This document shows, piece by piece, positions 11,128-21,715 of a stretch of 64,000 nucleotides of DNA. The number at the start of each line of letters is the position of its first letter. Positions within the stretch are counted from its first letter, which is position 1. Made by a program: the position numbers and the translations under genes. Under the pieces are notes generated by a model that was not told where the DNA came from, did not search any database, and was given only the letters and a program-made list of their open reading frames with translations. Location of the stretch: positions 83,790,623 to 83,854,622 of the forward strand of contig CM057825.1 of NCBI GenBank assembly GCA_030068075.1, read 5' to 3'. The DNA is from Paguma larvata. Lineage: Eukaryota > Chordata > Mammalia > Carnivora > Viverridae.

Positions 11128-11560
11128 CAAGTGGACATCATGGAAGTAACCAGGCTAGAGTTATCTTTGTGGTTGCTGACAGGGAGAGCTTGCTGTATGA
11201 TGGGGTAGTGGGTAGGATAGTAAAAGGTCAGCCTGGGAATGCATCCCTCATGTCCAGCAGCTTTACAGGGTGGAGGAGCCAGCCTTTTATGCTTGCTGTA
11301 ACTTATAGCCACCTGGCTGTGAAGACCTGAATTTTACTGTCCACACTGGATGCCTTTGAGAATGAGAGAAGGTGCTCTCAACAATTACACAAGGGTAACA
11401 GATCATATTGCTTCATGGCCATCCAGTAAACCCCCATGGAGCTAGGTACACGGGGCATTTGTCCCTTTTCCTCTGCCTATCCTGATTTGTGGGAACTAGA
11501 AAATTGAGGGAGGGAGTGGAGAAAATTGAAAGAGCCAGAAAGAATATTGAAAAACAAAAA
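11127..11560. other. Unclassified DNA
   Basis: About 430 bp between microsatellites with moderate GC and frames on both strands; no recognised repeat, exon or motif. Confidence 0.45.
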
Positions 11561-11580
11561 CAAACAAACAAACAAAACAA
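11553..11580. repeat. (CAAA)n A-rich tract
   Basis: Tandem CAAA/CAAAA units ('aaacaaacaaacaaac'), perhaps the tail of an unrecognised retroposon. Confidence 0.85.
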
Positions 11581-11624
11581 CCAGAAACAGGTTATACTCT
11601 TTCTCTTGGCTGGCCTGGGATTGG

Positions 11625-11646
11625 GGGGTGTGTGTGTGTGTGTGTG
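11625..11646. repeat. (GT)n microsatellite, short
   Basis: A run of G followed by about nine GT units. Confidence 0.93.
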
Positions 11647-11954
11647 GATACTCTTTGAATAAGATACGAAATTGAAGATTTAAATTGGACTAGAGTGTAT
11701 TTTGCAATACTACAAAGTGGATGAGAAACAATAGGATTTATGTGGGATGTTATGGAGAGATGGAGAACTGAGATCTAGAAGATTATGTTTATTTATTGGA
11801 AGAGTATGTTTCAAGTGATGAAAGGAAGTTAAAGCATATATCCCATTAAGTTCTATCTATTTGACCATTTTCTTAGTTTAATAGGATTTCAGTTAAACCT
11901 TTAGAGAGTACATAAAATATGATAAGGTATCACGTTAAATATTTTCGGGAGGGG

Positions 11955-12245
11955 AAAGATGACTAAGTAATATTCTGCCCTCAGGGAGCTTCTCCTTAAG
12001 TGTTATATAGCTAAGTAATTCATGACAGAATGACATAGGTGCTCTAGACATGTAAATGGCAATGCTGTGGGAATGTGGAAAGAACTAAATACTGCTGGGA
12101 TTCAGGGCAAGCTTTGCGGAGGAGGTCGAGTTTGGTCTGGGCCTTGAAGGAAGAGAAGGGTATCAGCTGGGAAGAAAGGCATTCTAGCATGATGTAATAA
12201 CCAAGATATGGAATTGGAAATGAATAGATACCCAAAAAGAAATAA
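11955..12245 (-). mobile_element. L2 LINE fragment
   Basis: Minus-strand L2-like copy: 'ctgccctcagggagcttc' (family: ccctgccctcatggagcttac), 'tgcggaggaggtcgagtttg', 'ctgggccttgaaggaagag' and 'aaaggcattctagcatg' follow the order of antisense L2 3' sequence. Confidence 0.65.
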
Positions 12246-12259
12246 TGCTCATTCCACAC

Positions 12260-12868
12260 TGAAAAATTTACTTTTTAAAAAAATGGTTTCAAGCACTAGT
12301 TAAGCATGGTTACGTATGCTATAATTCTGGTTGGAGTTTGTTATTCTTACCTCTCATTTTTGTATTTCTGTAGTAATGCACAAAATGGTGTCTGTCTTTT
12401 TGAGATACAGTGAAAATGTTATTCACTTTAGAACCTAGATGGTTATACGCATCAAAACCAAACATCTAGATCTAATCACAAAGTCTATTACTTTCCTTGA
12501 TTTAAAACAGTAAAATGTAGAGAAGACGATGAGTTTTTACATGTGATTTTGAGAAGCATTTGGCAGTGCAATTAGTTTCATAACAAGTGATTGTTTTTTA
12601 AAGCCTTCCCAGAATAAGAATGAGTATCTTGATGCTAGTGTCACTTTTAAATAGCTATAGTTCCAGGAATGTGTCTGTTCACGTTGTTATCTTAAATACA
12701 CACCTTATCTATCCATATTGCTGTACTTCAGATGTGAAAGTAAAAATAAAGGTGTGAAGTGCCTAGTAGACTTGTATGGATTTATGGAAATCAGAAAACA
12801 TACAAACAGTCCATCAGTGCTGAGGCCTTAATGTATTAAATTCTAGTATGGACTATTTCCTGAAAGTT
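12260..12868. other. AT-rich DNA, nothing recognised
   Basis: No recognised feature in these 600 bp. Confidence 0.5.
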
Positions 12869-12870
12869 TT

Positions 12871-12903
<33 letters not shown>

Positions 12904-12926
12904 CACACTCACACTCACTCTCACTC
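12871..12926. repeat. (AC)n/(ACTC)n compound microsatellite
   Basis: About 13 AC units run directly into repeated ACTC units. Followed by an A-rich tract at 12952-12976. Confidence 0.95.
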
Positions 12927-12951
12927 CTAATGCCCGGTGATTTACTTTGTA

Positions 12952-12976
12952 AAAAAAAAAAAAAAAGAAAAGAAAA
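12952..12976. repeat. A-rich tract
   Basis: Run of 15 A followed by 'gaaaagaaaa'. Confidence 0.9.
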
Positions 12977-13049
12977 TCTTTAATTTATAGGAGGTTTTTT
13001 CCTCTGAACCCCTGGCATCTATCCAGTTGTGTTACCTCCATGTGGATAT

Positions 13050-14000
13050 TTAGGGTATTCAAATTGAAAATGCTCAAAACTCAACTGATCCTTTTACTCA
13101 GACTTGTTTCATTTTTAGTCTTCCCCATCTTAATTAATGACCTGTTCATCCACGTTACTTAGATCAAAAACTTGGAGTCCTCCCTGTCTCTTTTCTCTTT
13201 GTATTGGTACATTATCTGTCAGTAGTTCATGTTGGCTTTACCATCAAAACACATCTAGAATCTGAATCTTACCACCTCTCAGCATCTCCACTATCACCTG
13301 GCTCAAGTTATTATTATCTCTTACTTGGATTATTTTAATAGCCTCCTGACTGGTCTCTTAGCTTCCTCTTAAAATCTTCAACCTGTAACCTAGCACTTCG
13401 GTCTAGTCTCAGTGCAGTAACCAAAATAATCATGATTAAAACATGTCAAAACTTGTCATTCTTCAATTGAAAACTTCAGTAGTTTCCTTTCTTAGTGCAA
13501 AAGCTAAAGCCTTTGTAGTAGCTTATGAGATGCTACAAGATATTGGCCAGTCTGCAACCTCATCTTTTGACTTACTTAGTACCCTCTGTTTACATTCGAC
13601 ACCATGTTGTTCCTTCAATAGCTGGCCTCAGAGCCTTTGTACTTGCTCTCCCTCTTTCCTGGAATGCTTTATCCCCCAGATAACTTCTTAGCTTTTCCCC
13701 AATCTTTCTTAGATCTTTATTGAAATGGCACATTCCTTGTGAGACCTTCTTTGACTACCTTATTTAAAATGTCTCCCTCCGCCCAATTGCTTTATTTTTC
13801 TGGTTAGCCCTTTCCCAGTTCTTACTGTCTATTACTTTTACTTTTTTATGGTATTTGCTGTTAGAGTGAAAGTTTGATGAGGGAGAGATTTAGTTTTGTT
13901 TTACTGCTGTACCACACTCAGAATCATTGCTTGGTTGGTACATTCCTTGGTATATAGTTGGTATTTAACACATAACTGATTGAATGAATAAAAGACAATA
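13050..14000 (+). mobile_element. Long L2 LINE copy: RT C-terminus and 3' UTR
   Basis: About 950 bp of plus-strand L2, among the longest in the window. The order is that of L2: 'acttggagtcctccctg', 'tcttacttggattattttaa', 'tagcctcctgactggtctct', 'tcagagcctttgtacttgc', 'cctggaatgctttatcccc', 'tgagaccttctttgactacc', then the 3' end with 'attgaatgaataaa'. The plus frame at 13443-13691 is a remnant of the L2 ORF2 C-terminus (reverse-transcriptase protein) rather than a host gene; stops and shifts occur throughout. Confidence 0.9.
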
Positions 14001-14099
14001 AAAGACATTTATAGAGGTTAAGCCTGAGTAAAACTAGATGTGCCCTTTATTTGCATCTTTGGCTAATGATACTATTAATGTCTTTTAAATTTTTAAATA

Positions 14100-16051
14100 A
14101 AATGTATTTGGGGTATAATTTACATATAATAAAAGGCAGTTATTTTAAATGTATAGGTCAGTGAGTTTTGACAAATAAACACACCTTGTAACTACTACTG
14201 GTAGTAGTATAGAACACTTCCGTCACCTCAGAAAGTTCCCACGTGTGCCTTTGTAGGCACTTTTCCCTCCTTCATTGTCATTTCTAGGCAACTATTGATT
14301 TTTGTCACTATGAATTCGTTTTGCCTGTTCTTGGGTTTTACACAAATAGAAACACACATTATGCATTCTTTTGAGCATGAGGTTTTCGAAGTTTACTGTG
14401 TTATTGTGTATCTTAGTGTAGTTCCTTTCCACAGTGTGCATCCTACAAATGTGCCACAGTTTACCTGTTCATGCACATTTGGGGTGTTTCTGGTTTTTGC
14501 CAATACAGAGGGATGCTGCCACGAAAGTTCCATGTACAAGTATTTGTGTACATGTGTTTTGATTCTTCTGGGCTAAGTAACCCAGGAGTCGAATTCTAAT
14601 GTCATGTGATAAAGTGTATGTTTAACTTTGTAAGAAAGTGCCAGACTGTTTTCTAAGTGATTTTACCATATTCCCGCAATGATATGAAGGTTGTAGTTGC
14701 CCCACATTCTGGCCAGCACTTGGTATTATCATTCTTTTGGGTTCAGACATTCTCATGAGTATGTAGTTTTATCTTATTGTGGTTTTAATTTTATTTTCCC
14801 TTGAGTACTAGTGATGTTTATTTTTTTAATTTACTTATTGGCCATTTGTTCATCTTTTGTGAAGTATACGTTCAGATCTTTTGCCCATTTAAAAAATTGG
14901 ATTGTTTGTTTTCTCATCATTTAGTTTTGAGTTTTAATGTATCTGGATACAAGTCCTTTGTCAGATATATTTTCTCCTGGTTTATAGATTGCTCTTTCCT
15001 TTCATTGATAATTTCTTTTGAAGAGCAGAAGTAAATTAAATTTTGAATAAATCTAGTTTATCAATATATTTTTTTTGGTCTGTGCTTTTTATCCTTTCTT
15101 CCCCCTCTCTTCCTCGCCCTCCTCCTCCTCCTCCTCTCCTCCTCCTCCTCCTCCTCCTCCTCCTCTTTCTTCTTTTTGTTTCTGCCTAAAAATCTTTAGT
15201 TAACTCCAGGTTGTGAAGATTTTTATCCTGTGTTTTCTTTTGGAAGTTTTACAGTTTTAGCTTTTACACTAGGTCTCTGGTCCATTTTTAGGTAATTTTT
15301 GTGTAGTGTGTGAGGTAAGGATCAAGTTTAATTCTTTTCCATATCTAGTTATTCAAGGGCCATTTCTTGAAAAACTCTCTTTTCTCCTTTGAGTTATCTT
15401 GAAAACTTCGGTTGAAAATGAGCTAATCATATAAAATATGGATCTTTTCCTATATGTTTATTATGCCAACACAATACTGTTGTTATACTGTCTTGAAATC
15501 AGTGGTGTAAATTCTTTGTTTCTTTTTGAAATTGTTTGGGTCCTCTAAATTCTTTCCATTTCCATATTGATTATAGAATTAGTTTGTACATTCATACAAA
15601 ACACATCTAGGAATTTTGATTGGCATTACCTTGAATGGAATAATTTGGGGAGGATGAATTTCTACATGGCACAGAGTTATTTAAACTCAAAGACCTGAGA
15701 TATTTTCACTTATTTACTTATTCTTTAATTTCTCTCTGCAGCGTTTTGTAGTTTTTATTGTGCTAATGTTTAATGTCTTTTGTTAAATTTATCCTAAGTG
15801 AATAGATTATGAATTGTATTTTTGGATGTTATTGAAAATGCAGTTAAAATACATTTTAAAATTGGTCATTGTTAGTATTCAGAAATACAATTTATTTTTA
15901 TATGTTGAATGTGTATCCTGCTACCTTATTAATTCATAAATTTTTCTGAATTTTTGTGTGACTTCCTACAAGATACTCTCTGTAGATGATTGTGAATTAC
16001 AAATAAAGAGAGTTTTATATCTTTCTTTCCAATCTTTATGTCATTTACTTC
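14100..16051 (-). mobile_element. Old L1: 3' UTR and ORF2 3' half
   Basis: Minus-strand L1. It begins with the 3' UTR ('tataggtcagtgagttttga', 'aagttcccacgtgtgcc') and continues into antisense ORF2 3' sequence ('tatctggatacaagtccttt', 'tcagatatattttctcc'). The open plus frames at 14295-14576 and 14801-15034 are antisense to L1. The element is interrupted by SINEs and a MaLR LTR and reappears at 16259-16700, 16895-16915 and 17318-17360. A (TCC)n tract lies inside. Confidence 0.88.
15098..15176. repeat. (TCC)n polypyrimidine tract
   Basis: Nearly 80 bp of pure or almost pure pyrimidine, mostly TCC units with one slipped 'ctctcc'. It lies inside the L1 and expanded after insertion. Confidence 0.95.
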
Positions 16052-16258
16052 TTTTTTTTTTAATGCTTATTCATTTTTGAGACAGAAACAGAATGCAAGT
16101 TGGGGAGGGGCAGAGAGAGAGGGACACAGAATCCAAAGCAGGCTCCAGGCTCTGAGCAGTCAGCACAGAGCGAGACGTGGGGCTCAAACCCATGAACTGC
16201 AAGATCATGACCTGAACCAAAATTGGATGCTTAACTGATTGAGCCTCCCAGGTGCCCT
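16052..16258 (-). mobile_element. SINEC (tRNA-Lys) SINE
   Basis: Minus-strand felid-type SINE: poly-T, 'taatgcttattcatttttga', 'ggggaggggcagagagaga', 'gcaggctccaggctctgag', and the tRNA-like head ending 'gagcctcccaggtgccc'. Interrupts the L1; the plus frame 16038-16238 is read through the SINE only. Confidence 0.95.
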
Positions 16259-16700
16259 GTTTAATTTCTGTTTTAGTGCACTGAGTAGGACTTACATTGA
16301 AGTGTTAAATATAAGTGGTGAGAGTAAGCATTCTTACCTTATTCCTGGACATAGAAGGCTATTCAGACTTTAACTACTATGTATGGTGTTAAGTGCAAAT
16401 TTCTTTATAGATACCATATATCAGGTACAGCAAGTTCCCTTTTAGTATGCTGAGAGCTTTTATTATAAATGAATGTTAAATTTTGTCATATGATTTTTTC
16501 GTATCTTTTTTTGAATCATTTGGTTTTCCTTTTTAAATTTGTTAATTTGATGAATTTCATTGATTGGATTTTAGATCCTAAATCAACCTTTGCATTTCAA
16601 AATCCCATTTGGTTATGATGCATTGTCCTTTTATTATCATTCCTAATTCGAGAACTTGATTTGTAATATTTTTTAATGATTTGGAAATCTTTGTTCATGT
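16259..16700 (-). mobile_element. L1 ORF2 segment (continuation)
   Basis: Same minus-strand L1 as at 14100: 'ataagtggtgagagtaagca', 'ttcttaccttattcctg', 'cattgattggattttagatc', 'aaatcaacctttgcatttc' are antisense ORF2 phrases in the correct order. Confidence 0.87.
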
Positions 16701-16894
16701 TAAGAAACGTTTATTTTGAGAGAGAGAGAGCAGAGGAAGGGCAGAGAGAGAGAGAAAGAGAGAGAATCCTGAGCAGGCTTCATGCTGTCAGCACAGAGAC
16801 CAATGTGGGGCTTAAACTCATGAACTGTTGAGATCATGACCTGACCCGAAATCAAGAGTCAGATGCTTAACCGACTGAGCCACCCAGGCACCCC
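16701..16894 (-). mobile_element. SINEC (tRNA-Lys) SINE, older form
   Basis: Minus-strand SINE with GA-rich middle ('gagagagagaaagagagag'), 'ctgtcagcacagagac', 'gagatcatgacctgacccg' and head end 'gagccacccaggcacccc'. Inserted in the L1. Confidence 0.94.
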
Positions 16895-16915
16895 GATACC
16901 ATTTTTTTGAGGTAG

Positions 16916-17312
16916 TGTATGGACTCAATATTTGTGTCTCCCCAAAACTTCTGTGTTGTAAGCAAGCCCTGACTCCCAATGTGATGTGGCATTTGGAGGT
17001 GGGACCTGTGGAAGGCAGTTAGAGTTGGATGAGGTCACGTGATTGAAGCCCTCATAATGGGATTAGTGTCCTTATAAGAAGAGGAAGAGATCTGAGCTTG
17101 CTTGCTCACTCTCCCCACCACTTGAGAACATGTGAGGACATAGTGGGAAGGCATCTCTCCACAAGTCAGGAAGAGATTCCTTACTGGGTTACCAAAAAGC
17201 CAGCACCTTGATCTTGGAACTCCCAGTCTGCAATATTATGAGACATAACTACCTGTTGTGGAGCCATTCATTCTGTGGTATTTTATTATGGCAGCTCAAG
17301 CTGATGGGACAA
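16916..17312 (+). mobile_element. MaLR (MLT1-type) solitary LTR
   Basis: Solitary ERVL-MaLR LTR, plus orientation, starting 'tgtatggactcaatatttg' and ending '..gctgatgggaca'. Family phrases: 'gtgtctccccaaaactt', 'cccaatgtgatgtggcattt', 'ggaggtgggacctgtgg', 'gtgtccttataagaagagg', 'ccttgatcttggaactccca', 'tggtattttattatggcagc'. Flanked by a near 5-bp duplication (ggtag/tgtag); L1 sequence resumes at once on the far side, so the LTR entered the L1. No internal viral genes remain. Confidence 0.88.
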
Positions 17313-17365
17313 TGTAGTGTCTTTGTCAGATTTTGGTATCAAGGTAAATGATCATCTCATTAGAA
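17313..17365 (-). mobile_element. L1 ORF2 segment (5'-most part of minus L1)
   Basis: 'tgtctttgtcagattttggt' and 'atcaaggtaaatgatcatct' continue the antisense ORF2 of the minus L1 after the LTR. It stops near 17365, where a plus-strand L1 begins. Confidence 0.8.
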
Positions 17366-18670
17366 TAACTATTTGAAAAATCAGCACTCTTTTATTAAAC
17401 TAAGAATAAAAGGAAATTTCCTCAGTATTATAAAAGACACTTATGTAAAAACAGAGCTGTGTAATGGTGAAAAGGTGAATTCTCTTCTCCAAGATCGGGA
17501 ACAGGGCAAGAATGTTGCTGTCACCAATTCTGTTCGATATTGTACTAGAGGTTGTAGGCAGAACAGGTGAGAATATTTGGGGGCTGACAGGATCTTAATA
17601 GAAAGTCCTGAAAAATCCACTAAAATCTGTTACAACTAATAAATGATCAGCAAATTGCAAGGTACAAGAGCAGTATGCAGAAATTAATTGTATTTCTATA
17701 CATTAGCAATGATCATAATATAAAAGTTAAATTAAGAAAACAATTCCATTTACAATAGCAACAAAGAATCAAATAGGACCAAGTTTAACAAAAGCAGTAG
17801 AAAAATTGTCCAAAATCTACAAAAATTGTTGAAAGACATTAAATAAATGAAAGGATGTTGTGAAGTTGGCAATAGTCTACCAAATGATCTACAGAGTCAA
17901 GGCAATCTCTATCAAAATCTTAGCTGCCTTTTTTTTTTTTCAATGAAAAACTGATCCTAAAATTCATATAGAAATTCAAGGTACCTAAGATAGTAAAAAC
18001 AGTCTTGAAAAAGAACAAAAGTGAAGGATTCCTCCTAAATTTAAAGCTTACTACAAAGCTATATTAATCAAGGCAGTGTGATCTTGGTATAATGAGAGGA
18101 ATAAAGATCAGTAAAATGGAATTGAAAGTCCAGAAAATAAACCCTAATGCTTATGATTAATTGATTTTTGACAAAGGTGCCAAGATAATTTAATAGGATA
18201 AGACTAGTCTTTTCAACAAATGGTGCTGGGACAACTGAGTATCCATTAGCAAAAGAATAAAGTTGTACCCTTTCCTTAACCATCCATTGAAATTGATGCC
18301 AAATGGATCATTAGACCTAAGTGTAAGAACTAACGCTATAAAACTTAGAAAAAAATTTAAGAGTAAATCTCCGTGTCTTTGGGTTAAGTAGAACCTTCTT
18401 AGAAGGCATCAAAAGCATAAGTGACGAAAAAATCGACAAATTGAACTTGATCAAAATTAAAAACTTATACTTCAAAAGACACCATCAATAAAGGGAAACC
18501 CAACCCACCAGCTGGGAGAAAATATTTGCAAATCTTTGGTAAGGGATTTATATCCATGATATTTCAAAGGACTCTTAGAATTCAAAAAGACATTTGTCAA
18601 AAGAACATGACTTAAAAATATGCAAAGTATCTGAGTAGACACACTTCGGGAGAAATATGAAATATATCTA
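17366..18670 (+). mobile_element. L1 ORF2 3' half, plus orientation
   Basis: Plus-strand, heavily mutated ORF2 of an old L1. Recognisable antitypes in order: a reverse-transcriptase stretch near 17500 ('agggcaagaatgttgctgtc', 'accaattctgttcgatattg'), then 'gagtcaaggcaatctctatc', 'cttactacaaagctatatta', 'gacaaaggtgccaagataat', 'aacaaatggtgctgggacaa', 'cagctgggagaaaatatttg'. Its content overlaps that of the adjacent minus L1, so this is a separate insertion, not a twin-priming inversion. Confidence 0.85.
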
Positions 18671-18984
18671 TTTGTCCTATCTGTTACTTCTTTTTTCTTT
18701 TCCTACTTTCTATAGGATTGGTTGAGTATTTTAGTGTTTATTTTTATATTACCTTTTGGGTTATAAGCTGTACATCGTTGTATAGTTTTGTTTTTTCACC
18801 TAGTGATTCCTATAGGATTTATGATATACATTATATCACAGTCTATATTCAATTCATATTATATCACTTTACATGTAATTTAAGGACTTTGCAGCAATCT
18901 GTCGATTTCTCCCCTGTTCTTTGTGGTATTGTATATTTTACCTCTGTATATTATGTAAAACATCACCATTAAATTTTTTTCTTT

Positions 18985-19194
18985 TTATTTTTTATTAAAA
19001 AATTTTTAAATGTTTATTTTGAGAAAGAGAGAGCTCACAAGTTGGGAGGGGCAGAGAGAGAGGAGAGAGAATCCCAAGCAAGTTCCGCGCTTCTAGCACA
19101 AAGCCCGATGTGCGACTTGAACTCATGAAACTGAGATCGTGAGCTGAGATCAAGGGTCAGATGCTTAACCAACTGAGCCACCCTGGCCCCCCCT
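18985..19194 (-). mobile_element. SINEC (tRNA-Lys) SINE
   Basis: Minus-strand SINE inside the HAL1-like element: 'ttttaaatgtttattttgag', 'gttgggaggggcagagagag', 'agcaagttccgcgcttctag', head 'gagatcaagggtcagatgct' and 'gagccaccctggcccc'. Confidence 0.92.
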
Positions 19195-20035
19195 AAACGT
19201 TTTTTTCTTTAAACTATCAATTTTATTTTAGAGAAATTAAAAAAATGAGAAAACAGTCTACTATATTTACCTGTATAATTAAGTTTTTTCCTGCTTTTCA
19301 TTCCTTTATGTAGATCTTTGCTTTCATATAGTATAATTTTTCTTCAGTTTGATGAACTTTAACATTTCTTATAGCACAGGCCTGCTGCCAACAAATTTGC
19401 ACTTTTCATTTGAAAATCTATTTTAGCATTTATTTTTCACTTGTACCCTGACAGTTTCTTTTCCCTTACTATTTCTTCCAGGTCTTTAAAAATATTTTCC
19501 CATTGTCTTCTGGCTTATGTTTCCCCCCCTTTTCTTTGGCTGAGAAGTCAGTGGTGTTCTATATCATTTTTTTCTAGTGACTCTAATATGGTAATTAAAA
19601 AAATGTTTACACTTTTGTGTTTTTAAGACAGTATATTTACCAACAGTTTTTTTTTTTTTAAGTATGATATGTCTTGATGTAGTTTTTAAAATACGCATCC
19701 CTTTAAGGTTTATTGAGTTTGTTGGATGTGTAAGTTTATGGTTTTCTTCAAATTTGTAAACTTGTAAGCTGTTATTTAAAAAAGAATATTTTTCTGTTTC
19801 AGAGATTTTAGTTATACATATGATTGATGACTAGATATTATTCCACAGGCCACTGAGACTCCATTCACTTTTTCTCAGTCTTTCCTCCTACCTGCTTCTT
19901 TTTGGACAGTTTTTATTGTTATGCCTACAGTTAAAGGATCTTCTCTTCTACGTAGTCAGAAGACCATCTAGTGAATTTTTTAAAAAGACTTTTTGATTTA
20001 ATTTCTGGAAGTTTTACTTCTTTTAATATGTGTTC

Positions 20036-20214
20036 TTTTTTTTTTTTTAAGTTTATTTATTTATTTTGAGAGAGAGGAGAGAGACTCCCAAGCAGACGCT
20101 CCGTGCTGCCAGTGCAGAGCCTGATGCAGGGCTCGAACTCACGAAACCGTGAGATTATGACCTGATCTGAAACCAAGAGTTAGATGCTTAATCGACTGAG
20201 CCACCCAGGCACTC
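20036..20214 (-). mobile_element. SINEC (tRNA-Lys) SINE
   Basis: Minus-strand, shortened GA middle: poly-T, 'aagtttatttatttatttt', 'gagcctgatgcagggctcg', 'gagattatgacctgatctg', 'gagccacccaggcactc'. Inside the HAL1-like element. Confidence 0.93.
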
Positions 20215-21210
20215 TTGGAAGTTTTATTTTTTAAAATAGTTTTCATTTCTTTCATCATCATTTAAACATAAATTTTTGAATATATTCATGAGTAATGTGC
20301 TTATGAACTAGCTACAATGCTAGTTCCATTGTACCTGCCATTTCTATGTCATTTTCTATTATTTTGTCTTGGTTGAGTCACATTTTTGTTCTTCACATGT
20401 GTAGTAATTTTTTTTTGGTTGATAGGCATTGTGAACCTTGCATTGTGAGTGTCTTGATTTTATTGCCTTTTAAAAAAATACTAGTTTTGCCAGGCAGTTT
20501 TAAATTCTTTGTGGATCAGCTTGATTTTTTTGAGGCTAGTTTTCAAGCTTTGTAAGTTTGTTCTGAAGCAGCCTGTATTCTAGAGGTAATTTAATCCTGT
20601 TACTAAGGTGTGACCCTTTTTTGAGCTCTGCTGAATACCATGTATGTTCAGTGAAGTCTCTCTGCTCTTCTGTTGTAATCTTGAACATCTTCTAGGCCTG
20701 TGTGACTTTTAGGTAGTGTTTATCTTGTTACTTCTCATCTTTGTTCTTAAACTAGCCTAGTGGATTCTTATAATATTTGCTGGAAATGTGCATATGGGAT
20801 CCCTATTTAGATATGTGGAGCTTTTTCTCTGCATTGCTCCTTTCTCTTATGCACTATATCCTTACAAATTCCAGTTACCTCAGCCTCCCAGAAACTCAGC
20901 TCACGTGGACCTCCATGCACTTTTTATCTCCTTGCACTGTGGTCCATAGAGTGCTTCCAAATTGAAGCCCTGTGGTTAACCACAGGGCTCCCTTATGTGG
21001 TTTCCCTTCTTCAGGGATCACTCTTCTGTACTGCCATGTTGTCCGGTGTCTGAAGACAGTTTTATATATTTTCTTCAGTTTTCAGGTTGCTCATAGTGGG
21101 AATGGAGCATGTCTGGTACCAGTTAGTCATCATAGCCAGCATTAGAAATAACCTGTTACTCCCTTTTTTAGTACTGAAATTTTCAGAAAAAATAATTGTT
21201 TTGGGTATAA

Positions 21211-21355
21211 GGATGCCTGGGTGGCTCAGTTGGTTAAGCATCTGACTCTCAATTTCGGCTCAGGTCATAATCTCATGGTCATGAGATTGAGCCCTGAGTC
21301 CAGCTCTGTGCTGACAGCACAGAGAATTCTCTCTCCTTCTCTCTGCACTGAAAAC
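21211..21355 (+). mobile_element. SINEC (tRNA-Lys) SINE, partial
   Basis: Plus-strand head 'ggatgcctgggtggctcag', 'tcaggtcataatctcatgg', 'tgctgacagcacagagaatt' then a short CT tract; no AATAAA tail is left, so the 3' part is lost or replaced. Confidence 0.9.
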
Positions 21356-21446
21356 ATGAGAAAGACATGCCTCCCAGAGGAGTGGTAATAATCTTCAGAA
21401 GTCTCCATTAGTGAATTGAGGCCACCATTTAAAGACCCTGACATTT

Positions 21447-21699
21447 GGGGCGCTTGGGTGGCTCAGTCGGTTAGGCGGCCGACTTCAGCTCAGGTCATGA
21501 TCTCGCGGTCTGTGAGTTCGAGCCCCGCGTCGGGCTCTGTGCTGACAGCTCAGAGCCTGGAGCCTGCTTCAGATTCTGTGTCTCCCTCTCTCTCTGCCCT
21601 TCCCCTGTTCACACTCTGTCTCTATGTCTCTCAAAAATAAATAAACATTAAACAAAAAATTTAAAAAAAAATAAATAAATATTAAAAAAATAAATAAAT
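21447..21699 (+). mobile_element. SINEC_Fc-type SINE, young copy
   Basis: Near-consensus plus-strand felid SINE: 'gggtggctcagtcggttagg', 'gatctcgcggtctgtgagtt', 'cgagccccgcgtcgggctc', full CT middle and a long A/AATAAA tail with internal polyA-like expansions. Exact 16-bp target duplication AAAGACCCTGACATTT at 21431-21446 and 21700-21715. Retained CpGs and the perfect duplication imply a recent insertion. Confidence 0.98.
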
Positions 21700-21715
21700 A
21701 AAGACCCTGACATTT

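Larger units (their letters stand above)
18685..21165 (-). mobile_element. L1/HAL1-type ORF1 region
   Basis: Minus-strand L1M or HAL1-type element. From left to right: a downstream AT-rich segment ('ttctataggattggttgag', 'cctataggatttatgatata', 'atcacagtctatattcaa'), the antisense of ORF1 ('aacatttcttatagcacagg', 'cattgtcttctggcttatg', 'gatattattccacaggccac', 'gaccatctagtgaattttt'), and the 5' part ('aatggagcatgtctggtacc', 'agttagtcatcatagcc'). It lacks ORF2, which fits HAL1 or a 5' L1 piece. Interrupted by two SINEs. Open plus frames here (18718-18972, 19441-19626, 20346-20555, 20777-20965) are antisense. Confidence 0.72.

Noticed and set aside
10857..11312. 151-codon minus-strand open frame
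   Set aside because: It reads through the GT microsatellite (run of His-Thr) and has no domain; a plus frame is open over the same place for the same reason.
17366..18670. Twin-priming inversion of the neighbouring L1
   Set aside because: The plus segment repeats ORF2 content already in the minus segment, so it cannot be its inverted 5' part.
21447..21520. tRNA-Lys-like sequence
   Set aside because: This and similar stretches are the heads of SINEC elements. They are followed by the SINE body and flanked by target duplications, so they are not tRNA genes.
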